A DNA stretch of 6,505 bases from Acidobacteriota bacterium (GTDB taxonomy: Bacteria; Acidobacteriota; Terriglobia; Terriglobales; Acidobacteriaceae). Under the pieces are notes generated by a model. It saw only the letters and a list, made by a program, of their open reading frames with translations, ran no database searches and was not told the origin of the DNA. Shown here piece by piece: positions 1 to 5,812 of the stretch (position 1 is its first letter; every line of letters starts with the position of its first letter). Position numbers and translations under genes: made by a program. Location of the stretch: positions 1 to 6,505 of the forward strand of contig JAJZIF010000225.1 of the NCBI GenBank assembly GCA_021810735.1. The letters are read 5' to 3'.

Positions 1-1
1 C

Positions 2-841
2 TGGGTCCGCGCTTTCGGCATCGACGGCTTTCGCTGCGATGTTGGCGGCGGCGTTCCCGAGTCATTCTGGGTGGATGCCCGCAAGGCACTGAACAAGATC
101 AACCCCAACGTCATTCTCCTTTCAGAGTCGGACCGCCCCGACGATCAATTGCAGGCATTCGACATCAATTACAACTTCAACTATTACCTGGCTCTGCGTT
201 CCGTGTTGCGCGACGGCGCTCCCGCCAGCACCATTCGCAAAAGCTGGGAAGAGATGCACTCGACCATGCCGCGCGGCGCCCGCCTGCTGCACTTCAGCGA
301 CAACCATGACTGGCCGCGCGCTGTCATGCAGTTCGGAGAGAAAGGCGCATGGGCCGCTTCGGTTCTGGACTTCACCCTCGACGGCATTCCATTTCTCTAT
401 AACGGCCAGGAGGTCGCGGATCCAACCGCAACTTCCTGGATAAAGCCCGCGCCCATTCGTTGGAGCGATGCGGGGAATCCCGCCGATCAAAAATCGATCG
501 AAGCGACGCTCGCCAACTACAAAAAGCTCTTTGCCATGCGCGCCTCCGAGCCGGCGCTGACCTCGGGCAGCGTGATCTGGATCAACAACACGCAACCCGA
601 CAGCGTCGTGAGCTTTCTGCGCAAGCTCGGTAGCACGGAGATCCTAGTCATCCTCAACCTCTCGAACCGCGATGTGCACGTTACGGTGGATCTGCCGGTG
701 ATGGACTATTTCAAAGTGCAGAATCTTCTGAGTCCGGGCTTGACCTGGTTTTCGCTCTATTCGGGCCGTGTTTCTGCCGATCTCGCAGCCTACGGCTACG
801 TCGTAGGCAAAAGGATACCGCTCGCTCCGCTCGCCCAATAG
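2..841 (+). CDS. GH13 alpha-amylase family glycoside hydrolase, 3' part (5' end outside window)
   Basis: An open frame enters from the left edge (first full codon at 2) and ends at TAG 839-841, giving 279 visible residues. Seen in the sequence: the GH13 nucleophile motif GIDGFRCDV, with Arg two residues before the catalytic Asp (codon 38-40); the acid/base Glu in ILLSES (codon 125-127); and the third acidic residue in FSDNHD (codon 308-310). These are conserved regions II, III and IV of the alpha-amylase clan, so the catalytic triad is intact. Then follows FLYNGQEV, typical of the end of the barrel, and from about visible residue 190 a beta-rich C-terminal domain (EILVILNLSNRDVHV...). Family knowledge: GH13 enzymes are retaining hydrolases or transglycosylases acting on alpha-glucans or alpha-glucosides. 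The subfamily cannot be fixed without the N-terminal half, so alpha-amylase, cyclomaltodextrinase-like and alpha-glucosidase-like roles all remain possible. Cellular location is unknown for the same reason. GTG at 71 is an internal Val codon, not the start, because the conserved nucleophile motif lies upstream of it in the same frame. Confidence 0.93.
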   Translation, partial: WVRAFGIDGFRCDVGGGVPESFWVDARKALNKINPNVILLSESDRPDDQLQAFDINYNFNYYLALRSVLRDGAPASTIRKSWEEMHSTMPRGARLLHFSDNHDWPRAVMQFGEKGAWAASVLDFTLDGIPFLYNGQEVADPTATSWIKPAPIRWSDAGNPADQKSIEATLANYKKLFAMRASEPALTSGSVIWINNTQPDSVVSFLRKLGSTEILVILNLSNRDVHVTVDLPVMDYFKVQNLLSPGLTWFSLYSGRVSADLAAYGYVVGKRIPLAPLAQ

Positions 842-850
842 CAATCCAGA

Positions 851-893
851 GGGAGGGATCGGCATGGCTGCCGGACAGAAGGTGCGCGCATGA
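851..893 (+). other. Orphan ribosome-binding site with 9-codon mini-ORF
   Basis: GGGAGG at 851-856 sits 7 nt before ATG at 864, a good Shine-Dalgarno arrangement, only 9 bp after the GH13 stop. The frame encodes MAAGQKVRA and stops at TGA 891-893. The stop overlaps another ATG (890), which opens a long + strand frame, but that frame is antisense to the 778-aa gene and looks non-coding. Either this is chance, or it is the leftover start of a gene that once followed the GH13 gene. Confidence 0.25.
860..873. terminator. Small hairpin after the GH13 stop, weak terminator candidate
   Basis: CGGCA-TGGC-TGCCG forms a 5-bp stem with a 4-nt loop, 18 nt after the GH13 stop codon. No T-tract follows in either direction. 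It could help 3' end formation for one of the two convergent transcripts, but it is short enough to be chance in GC-rich DNA. Confidence 0.2.
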
Positions 894-958
894 GACCCGC
901 CGCCTGCATGAACTCGTGGGCCCGCGCATCAGGAATTCCGCTCCCGGCTCCGGCCCCG

Positions 959-3295
959 TCAGCGGCTCGCCGCGCCGTGCATGTAGATCTCGTACCGCCG
1001 CTGGTACTCCTGCTCGTATTCGCGGACCGCCTGGTTGAAGCTCCAGTCGGGAGCGTCGCTGTTCCGCGTCCACTTCAGAGTGACTTCATGCGCATCGGCC
1101 GGAATGCGCACCAGCCCACCGGTATGTGCTGCGGGCTTGCCATCGACCGTCACCGCAGAAACCGTCGCAAACCACGGCAGATGAAGCAGAACCGCTTCCG
1201 GCTGCTTCTTCCACTGCATCTGCAGATCGATCCTGGCCGAGTGATCATCCGGCTGCGTCAGCGTAAATCCCGCCTCTCCGAATTTTGTCGGCGCGCGCTC
1301 CACGCGGATGACCTTGCCCGCACCCATCCATGCCGGCGACATCACCGTCAGCAGGTGAACCTGATTTCCATCTTCGCGGATCATCATGTCGCGGAGCATG
1401 ATGCGGAACTCGGCCGCAAACCAGCCGTGCGGGGGCAGGTTATCGGCAAGATCACGGTCGCCCCAGGGCCGGATCGCGAACTCGAAGCCCTCCTGCGTCG
1501 AGCTGGTGTGCACCAGCACCGCATAGAGGTCCTTTACCGGCTGCCGTTGTTCGCCGCGCACGATCTCTGTCAGCGTATTCTTCATAATCAGGTAATCGTG
1601 CAGAAAACGGCCGTCGCCGTAGGTCGTCAGGCCCTCCTGGTACTTGCTCTCGACCTCCTTCAGGGTGGCCGTAATCAGCGGATCGTCAGGCGCAAAAATG
1701 TGTTCTGGATACGTGCCCAGCAGGTTGCCCCAATCCTGTCCTTTGCACTGGCCATCCAGCGAAGGTGGAATATACCCGCCGTCGATAGCGGTGCAGCGCG
1801 AGAGCGCCTTGAGAAAGTCTTTGCGGTAAGCGTAATAGTCAGCCCGGTACGCGGCAGCCTTCGCGGGCGCTCCCACGGCGTCTGCCAAAACTGCGGCATT
1901 TTTCAAACCGCCCAGGGCCAGCAGATTGTAACCGGTGATGTGCCCCTCGACGTACTCGTTGTCCTTCACATCGGAAGCTGGTATCAAGTGCAGTGGATCG
2001 GCGGCGCGTGCGGCATTCAGCCACGCAACGGCGCGCTCCACGGATGGGAAAACGCTCTGGGCAAATGCCAGATCGTGCGTCATCAGGTAGTGCTGTCCAT
2101 AGATCCAAAGCACCTCGCCCAGCGCGTCATATTGCCCCGGCTGCGACAGAAACAATCCGTCCGGCCGCTGGAATCGGGCAAAAAAAGCCAAATCCTGGCC
2201 GGCGATCTGCGAATAGCCGGTCAAATCGTACATGTCGACGATATCCGAAGCATCGCGCAGCCAGAATGCGTGGTAATGCAGCTTGTTTACGCACTGGATG
2301 TAGTTGTTGCCGATGTGGTCGCGCGCCAGCAGGTCATAAACCAGGCTCGCCCGGAACGTGTCGTTCACCTTCGCCTCCGGCACGCTGATCTGCATGCCGG
2401 CGCCGGCAATCTTTTCCCAATCCCGAATGGTTGCGGCCCGCTCCGCATCATAGCTGGCCTTGAGGAGCTTTCCGGTTTCCGCTCCCTCCGGAACCGGCAC
2501 CAGCGGCATGAGAAACGTGATGGTTCTTTCAGCGCCCGGCGCAAGAATGCTGTTATAACTCACAAGGCCGACCAGGCTAGTCGGGAAAACATGCAGCGCG
2601 CGCGGCGAGTTATCCGCCTGAATGTTATAGAACTGCTTCTCCGTCAGCATCCGCCGGTCCGGAGCGTCCGGGAAAAGATAAAAGACCTTTCCACTGCGCA
2701 GAAATGCGTGATCCGAAAAGCTGTATACCCAATTGGGATTGAATTCCACGCCCGGCTGGCGATACGCGCCCGGTTCCCCGTCATCCACGGGACGGCGGAA
2801 ACGATGTGCCCCGGTACCGCTGCCGTTGGCGGTATCGTCCTGGTACCGCGTCGCTGCCGTCAGCACAGCCCGCGCCGGCCGATCGGTGATATTTTTTTCC
2901 GCCACACGCGCAAAGTTCACCAGCGTGCCATCGTGCAGTTTGGCCGTGAAGAACGTGAAGCGGTACTCGATCCCTTCCTGCGTGTGCGACATGTGCACGA
3001 TGGGAATGTAACCCTCTTCAAGCGTGCGGATCCGCGGGGCGATGCGGCTCATCTCCGGTCCGGTCAAAAACACCAGCTCGCCATATCCGGTGTAAAGCGA
3101 GCCCTCCGGAGTAATTTCCGTAGCCAGCGGCGCATCCATTACTCCGATCTCGTCAACGGAATGCGAGTAGTACGAAAACGGGCCTGGTTGCTGGTCAATC
3201 TTCGGATTGACCATCGCAGCCGGAACCTGCGCCTGGAGCAACGCCGCGGACAGCGCGAGAGGCAGCACCGGGACAAACTTGCGAACGAAGAACAT
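959..3295 (-). CDS. Secreted (alpha/alpha)6-barrel (six-hairpin) glycosidase-like protein, family unassigned
   Basis: A 778-residue protein. The frame is open for 75 more codons upstream, but ATG at 3295 is chosen because it opens a classic Sec signal peptide: basic MFFVRK, hydrophobic FVPVLPLALSAALL, then QAQ as cleavage site near residue 23. No clear Shine-Dalgarno precedes it. Residues about 30-290 look beta-rich and include DGTLVNFARVAEKN (122-135), like the N-terminal beta-sandwich of many six-hairpin enzymes. Residues about 305-645 are helical, with marks of a six-hairpin toroid: FWLRDASD (344-351), QYDALGEVLW (388-397), DNEYVEGHITGYN (445-457), QEGFEF (601-606) and PPHGWFAAEF (621-630). 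A short beta-rich C-terminal domain follows (about 680-745). The fold recalls GH15, GH37/63, GH78 and GH94, but I do not recognise a characterised family. Candidate catalytic acids are D348, D390, E447, E450, E602 and E605 (inference only). It is divergent from the GH36 gene, so a shared substrate is plausible. Confidence 0.9.
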   Translation of the reverse strand: MFFVRKFVPVLPLALSAALLQAQVPAAMVNPKIDQQPGPFSYYSHSVDEIGVMDAPLATEITPEGSLYTGYGELVFLTGPEMSRIAPRIRTLEEGYIPIVHMSHTQEGIEYRFTFFTAKLHDGTLVNFARVAEKNITDRPARAVLTAATRYQDDTANGSGTGAHRFRRPVDDGEPGAYRQPGVEFNPNWVYSFSDHAFLRSGKVFYLFPDAPDRRMLTEKQFYNIQADNSPRALHVFPTSLVGLVSYNSILAPGAERTITFLMPLVPVPEGAETGKLLKASYDAERAATIRDWEKIAGAGMQISVPEAKVNDTFRASLVYDLLARDHIGNNYIQCVNKLHYHAFWLRDASDIVDMYDLTGYSQIAGQDLAFFARFQRPDGLFLSQPGQYDALGEVLWIYGQHYLMTHDLAFAQSVFPSVERAVAWLNAARAADPLHLIPASDVKDNEYVEGHITGYNLLALGGLKNAAVLADAVGAPAKAAAYRADYYAYRKDFLKALSRCTAIDGGYIPPSLDGQCKGQDWGNLLGTYPEHIFAPDDPLITATLKEVESKYQEGLTTYGDGRFLHDYLIMKNTLTEIVRGEQRQPVKDLYAVLVHTSSTQEGFEFAIRPWGDRDLADNLPPHGWFAAEFRIMLRDMMIREDGNQVHLLTVMSPAWMGAGKVIRVERAPTKFGEAGFTLTQPDDHSARIDLQMQWKKQPEAVLLHLPWFATVSAVTVDGKPAAHTGGLVRIPADAHEVTLKWTRNSDAPDWSFNQAVREYEQEYQRRYEIYMHGAASR

Positions 3296-3330
3296 ATCAG
3301 TAGCTTTACGCTCACACGATGCAATGAGTT

Positions 3331-3349
3331 TGTGCCGAAGAGTAGCACA
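3331..3349. promoter_or_regulatory. Inverted repeat TGTGC-N9-GCACA, operator candidate
   Basis: The two 5-bp arms (3331-3335 and 3345-3349) flank the proposed -10 of the - strand promoter, which lies in the spacer. That is a good place for a repressor site. The arms are short and symmetry does not extend outward, so chance is quite possible. Confidence 0.25.
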
Positions 3350-3367
3350 GGTGCCGGAGATAGTCCA
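3339..3367 (-). promoter_or_regulatory. Putative promoter of the six-hairpin glycosidase gene
   Basis: On the - strand, TGGACT (plus 3367-3362) matches TTGACA at four of six positions. It is followed after exactly 17 nt by TACTCT (plus 3344-3339), which keeps the first TA and last T of TATAAT. The -10 lies 43 nt before the chosen ATG at 3295, giving a leader of roughly 35 nt. The match is moderate and was picked by eye. Confidence 0.35.
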
Positions 3368-3420
3368 CGTGAGGAATCCCGCGAGTTCCAGATGAGCTGC
3401 GTCGAAGATCCGCAACCAGC

Positions 3421-3438
3421 GATGAATGAGATGAATAA
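3421..3438 (+). repeat. Imperfect 9-bp tandem repeat GATGAATGA / GATGAATAA
   Basis: Two adjacent 9-mers differ at one base (G or A at position 8). They end 32 bp before the GH36 start codon, in its likely leader or core promoter. The second copy contains the only AT-rich hexamers near the gene, so it might overlap a -10 element, but I cannot pair it with a good -35. Confidence 0.4.
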
Positions 3439-3455
3439 CCGGGCCCACCGGCAAC

Positions 3456-3463
3456 AGAGGAAG
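3456..3463 (+). promoter_or_regulatory. Ribosome-binding site of the GH36 gene
   Basis: AGAGGAAG ends 7 nt before ATG 3471. It supports this start over later in-frame Met codons, as does the twin-arginine motif that begins right after the ATG. Confidence 0.7.
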
Positions 3464-3470
3464 ACAAGCT

Positions 3471-5672
3471 ATGGATCGACGAACGTTTTTGATCAACTCC
3501 GCCGCGCTGGCGATAGGCAATGCGGCCGGCGAACTGAAGGGCTTGGCGCAGACAATTCCGGCAATGGCTCCGCCGGTCGTGGTGAACGTCGCGCCTCCGG
3601 ATTTTCAGCCGTTTACTTGGGAGGCGGCCGGGCTCACCTTTGCCTTTGAGTTTTCCGGAAATCGCCTGCGATTCCGCGGTCTTTTGCCACAGGGCAGTGC
3701 CGCTCTCCAGGCCGTCCCCGCGTGCACGGATATTTCAGGTCTCGAGACCTCCATCCACTGCACCGGCGAAGATGTTCCGGACCATCACGGCGCCAAGCTG
3801 ACGGCGGGTTCTCCCGGAATCCGCATGGCCTTCGCGGACCGGCGCGAACACACAACGCGGCGCGGAAAACGGCTCGTCGTCACTCATGAAGACGCTGTCC
3901 TGGGCTTGCAGATCCAGTCGATCTACGAAACGGTGGGCGAGATCCCCGTGGTGCGGCGCTGGACCAGAGTAGCGAACAACAGCGGCAATCCTGTAGGCGT
4001 GGAATATGTCAGCTCCGCGATGCTGAACAACTTCGCCCACCCGGACAGCTTTCAGGATGAACTCAGGCTGCATTTCGCCTACAACTCCTGGCGCTCCGAA
4101 GCGCAGTGGCGAACGATCCGATTCGCTGATGCTGGCCTCATTCAGAATGGCAGTTTCGAGGTCTCGGGAATTCTCTTCAGCACCATGGGAAGCTGGCCGT
4201 GCGAAACCTTTCTTCCTTTGGCCATGATCGAGAATTCCCGGATCGGAGTGACCTGGTTCTGGCAACTCGAACACAACGGATCGTGGCACTGTGAGATCGC
4301 ACAAACCGCGTCGCGAGCGCTCTACGCTTACCTCGGTGGCCCCGATGCGCAGCACGCGCAGGCGTGGAAGAATCTGGCGCCTGGCGAAACCTATGAGAGC
4401 ATTCCCGTTGCGGTGGGCTGCGTTTCGGGAGGCTTTGAAGAAGCGGTGGCCGCTCTGACCCGCTACCGCAGAGCGATCCAGTTGCACCACCGCGGCGACA
4501 CGGTGCGCTGTCCGGTCATCTTCAACGATGTGGTGGCGCTCGACGGCGATCAAACCACGGCCAATGAAATCCCGCTTATCGACGCCGCTGCAGCCGCCGG
4601 ATGTGAAGTTTACTGCCTGGACGTGGGCTGGTACGCAAAGCCTGGCCAGAGCTGGTGGAACTCTGTCGGCGATTGGCATCCCGATCCATCGAGATTTCCC
4701 GGCGGATTCAAAAAGCTCATTGACTACATCCGCGGCCAGGACATGGTTCCCGGCCTCTGGATCGAGCCGGAGGTCGCCGGCCTCGACACATCTCTGGCCC
4801 GGCGCCCCGACAGTTGGTTCTTGCAGCGCCATGGCAAGCGCGTCATCGATCACTCCCGCTATCATCTCGACTTCCGCAACCCCGAGGTGCGGGCCTATGT
4901 TGACGCTGTCTTCCACCGGATGATCCGCGAGTATGGCATCGGATACATCAAGCTGGACTACAACATCAACGCCCTCGAAGGTACGGACTGGCATGCCGAG
5001 AGCCCGGGCGCGGGCCTGTTGCAACATAACCGCGCCTTCCTCGCGTGGCTTGATGCCCTCTTGGTGCGCTATCCGCGGCTCACCCTGGAAACGGTTGCGA
5101 GCGGTGGTATGCGCATGGAGTACTCGATGCTCTCGCGCGCGCAGTTGCAGTCCATCAGCGACCAGGACGACTATCGCCGCTACGCCTCCATCACAACCGG
5201 ATCGAGTGCCGTCCTGCTGCCGGAACAGATGGGCGTCTGGGCGCAGCCTCTCGAACACGACACACCGGAAGCCGTGAGCTGCAACATGGTAAACGCCGTG
5301 CTGGGCCGCATCCACCAGAGCGGTTCTCTCACGCGTCTGGATCCTGCCAGTCTGGTCCAAGTCAAACAGGCAATCGCCGTGTACAAACGGGAGATCCGTC
5401 AATATGTGCCGCATTTCACGCCGTTTTATCCCCTCGGCATGCCCGGCCTTGCGCGCCCGGACTTGCCCGCAGCCCTTGGCATGCGCGCTCCCGGCAAGGA
5501 ATTTCTCGCAGTCTGGAGACGGAGCGGACCCGAAGTCGTACACATTCCATGCCGCAATGTCGGCTATCGCCTGCTCTATCCCGGCGATCTCGGCATTCGC
5601 GTGATGCACCACTCGCGCGGCGTCGAAGTGCGGTTCCCGTCAGCGGAGATGGGCTGCATTCTCTCAACCTGA
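3471..5672 (+). CDS. Tat-exported GH36 (melibiase-type) alpha-galactosidase homologue
   Basis: A 733-residue protein, a usual length for bacterial GH36. It starts MDRRTFLINSAALAIG, a twin-arginine signal with RR-x-FL followed by a weak hydrophobic stretch, so export of the folded enzyme is expected. Residues about 45-335 form the N-terminal beta-supersandwich, about 345-640 the catalytic TIM barrel, and about 650-733 a C-terminal beta domain. Motifs in order: LDVGWY (383-388), GDWHPDPSRFPGG (400-412), GLWIEPE (428-434), YIKLDYN (492-498) with nucleophile D496, LETVASGGMR (539-548), and SISDQDDYRR (561-570) with acid/base D564. Known for the family: retaining hydrolysis of terminal alpha-galactosides such as raffinose-type sugars or galactomannan side groups. 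Odd points: the usual DDGW, Cys-(A/S)-SGG and WTSD motifs read DVGW, VASGG and SISD, so some usual galactose contacts are changed and the sugar specificity is not certain. It is divergent from the six-hairpin gene and 140 bp upstream of the GH29-like gene on the same strand. Confidence 0.92.
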   Translation: MDRRTFLINSAALAIGNAAGELKGLAQTIPAMAPPVVVNVAPPDFQPFTWEAAGLTFAFEFSGNRLRFRGLLPQGSAALQAVPACTDISGLETSIHCTGEDVPDHHGAKLTAGSPGIRMAFADRREHTTRRGKRLVVTHEDAVLGLQIQSIYETVGEIPVVRRWTRVANNSGNPVGVEYVSSAMLNNFAHPDSFQDELRLHFAYNSWRSEAQWRTIRFADAGLIQNGSFEVSGILFSTMGSWPCETFLPLAMIENSRIGVTWFWQLEHNGSWHCEIAQTASRALYAYLGGPDAQHAQAWKNLAPGETYESIPVAVGCVSGGFEEAVAALTRYRRAIQLHHRGDTVRCPVIFNDVVALDGDQTTANEIPLIDAAAAAGCEVYCLDVGWYAKPGQSWWNSVGDWHPDPSRFPGGFKKLIDYIRGQDMVPGLWIEPEVAGLDTSLARRPDSWFLQRHGKRVIDHSRYHLDFRNPEVRAYVDAVFHRMIREYGIGYIKLDYNINALEGTDWHAESPGAGLLQHNRAFLAWLDALLVRYPRLTLETVASGGMRMEYSMLSRAQLQSISDQDDYRRYASITTGSSAVLLPEQMGVWAQPLEHDTPEAVSCNMVNAVLGRIHQSGSLTRLDPASLVQVKQAIAVYKREIRQYVPHFTPFYPLGMPGLARPDLPAALGMRAPGKEFLAVWRRSGPEVVHIPCRNVGYRLLYPGDLGIRVMHHSRGVEVRFPSAEMGCILST

Positions 5673-5693
5673 GCCGTTGCAACCAGGATTCTC

Positions 5694-5722
5694 TTGACAT
5701 TGCGCGCCGGGCGGCATACGCT
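5694..5722 (+). promoter_or_regulatory. Putative promoter of the GH29-like gene
   Basis: A perfect TTGACA (5694-5699) lies 21 nt after the GH36 stop. After a 17-nt spacer comes TACGCT (5717-5722), which keeps the TA and final T of the -10 consensus; CATACG two bases earlier is an alternative with a 15-nt spacer. The -10 is weak. If real, the GH29-like gene can be transcribed on its own, with a leader of about 80 nt, as well as by read-through from the GH36 gene. Confidence 0.45.
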
Positions 5723-5737
5723 TTCGTTCAGTTTTAA

Positions 5738-5749
5738 TGAAAGGTTTCA
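5738..5749. promoter_or_regulatory. Inverted repeat TGAAA-GG-TTTCA, operator candidate
   Basis: Perfect 5-bp arms (5738-5742, 5745-5749) are separated by GG, just downstream of the proposed transcription start. The arms equal the outer half-sites of the LacI/CcpA-type consensus TGAAA-N4-TTTCA, but the spacer here is 2 rather than 4, so the match to that class is incomplete. Its place next to a promoter and upstream of a sugar gene makes a regulator site reasonable. No regulator gene is in the window. Confidence 0.3.
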
Positions 5750-5755
5750 ATCCAA

Positions 5756-5774
5756 GCCGCAACTTGTGTGCGGC
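5756..5774 (+). other. Hairpin in the leader of the GH29-like gene
   Basis: GCCGCA and TGCGGC can pair as a 6-bp GC-rich stem with a 7-nt loop (ACTTGTG). It lies 38 nt before the GTG start. No T-run follows, so it is not a standard terminator. It could stabilise the mRNA or end GH36 transcripts weakly; chance is also possible. Confidence 0.3.
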
Positions 5775-5799
5775 GTGGCGGAATTTTCGCGAACCGGCG

Positions 5800-5807
5800 A
5801 GGGAGGA
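5800..5807 (+). promoter_or_regulatory. Ribosome-binding site that fixes the GTG start of the GH29-like gene
   Basis: AGGGAGGA, near the anti-Shine-Dalgarno consensus, ends 5 nt before GTG 5813. The next in-frame Met (5840) would cut off the twin-arginine motif and has no such site, so GTG 5813 is chosen. Confidence 0.8.
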
Positions 5808-5812
5808 ATTGC

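Larger units (their letters stand above)
842..958. other. Convergent intergenic gap
   Basis: These 117 bp lie between two convergent genes. The gap holds a small hairpin (860-873), an orphan Shine-Dalgarno with a 9-codon ORF (851-893), a palindromic GGAATTCC (932-939) and a short direct repeat CGCGCAT(G/C)AG at 885 and 923. I see no hairpin followed by a T-run on either strand, so there is no convincing intrinsic terminator for either gene. Confidence 0.6.
3296..3470. promoter_or_regulatory. Divergent control region between the six-hairpin gene and the GH36 gene
   Basis: These 175 bp separate two divergent start codons and so must hold, or overlap, the 5' signals of both genes. For the - strand gene a plausible promoter can be drawn (3339-3367). 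For the + strand GH36 gene I find a ribosome-binding site but no convincing sigma70-type -35/-10 pair. A short inverted repeat (3331-3349) and a 9-bp tandem repeat (3421-3438) lie inside. Shared regulation of both genes is an inference from the divergent layout. Confidence 0.6.

Noticed and set aside
122..595. 157-codon - strand frame over the GH13 gene
   Set aside because: It is antisense to conserved GH13 coding sequence, has low-complexity Arg/Gly/Val content and no motif.
71..841. GTG at 71 as the true start of the GH13 gene
   Set aside because: The nucleophile motif GIDGFRCDV is encoded upstream in the same open frame, so the gene enters from outside the window.
3296..3520. 75-codon N-terminal extension of the - strand gene (start at 3520)
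   Set aside because: It would bury the clear Sec signal peptide inside the protein and overlap the start of the divergent GH36 gene. The extension has no conserved look.
890..3649. 919-codon open frame on the + strand
   Set aside because: It lies antisense to the 778-aa secreted protein and runs into the start of the GH36 gene. The translation is rich in Arg, His and Gln with no recognisable domain, as expected for the shadow frame of a GC-rich gene.
3735..5612. 625-codon open frame on the - strand
   Set aside because: It is fully antisense to the GH36 gene, whose motifs are intact throughout. The shadow translation shows no domain and no ribosome-binding site was found for it.
5738..5749. 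Classical catabolite-response (cre) site
   Set aside because: The half-sites fit, but the central spacer is 2 nt rather than 4 and lacks the CG centre. It is kept only as a generic inverted repeat.
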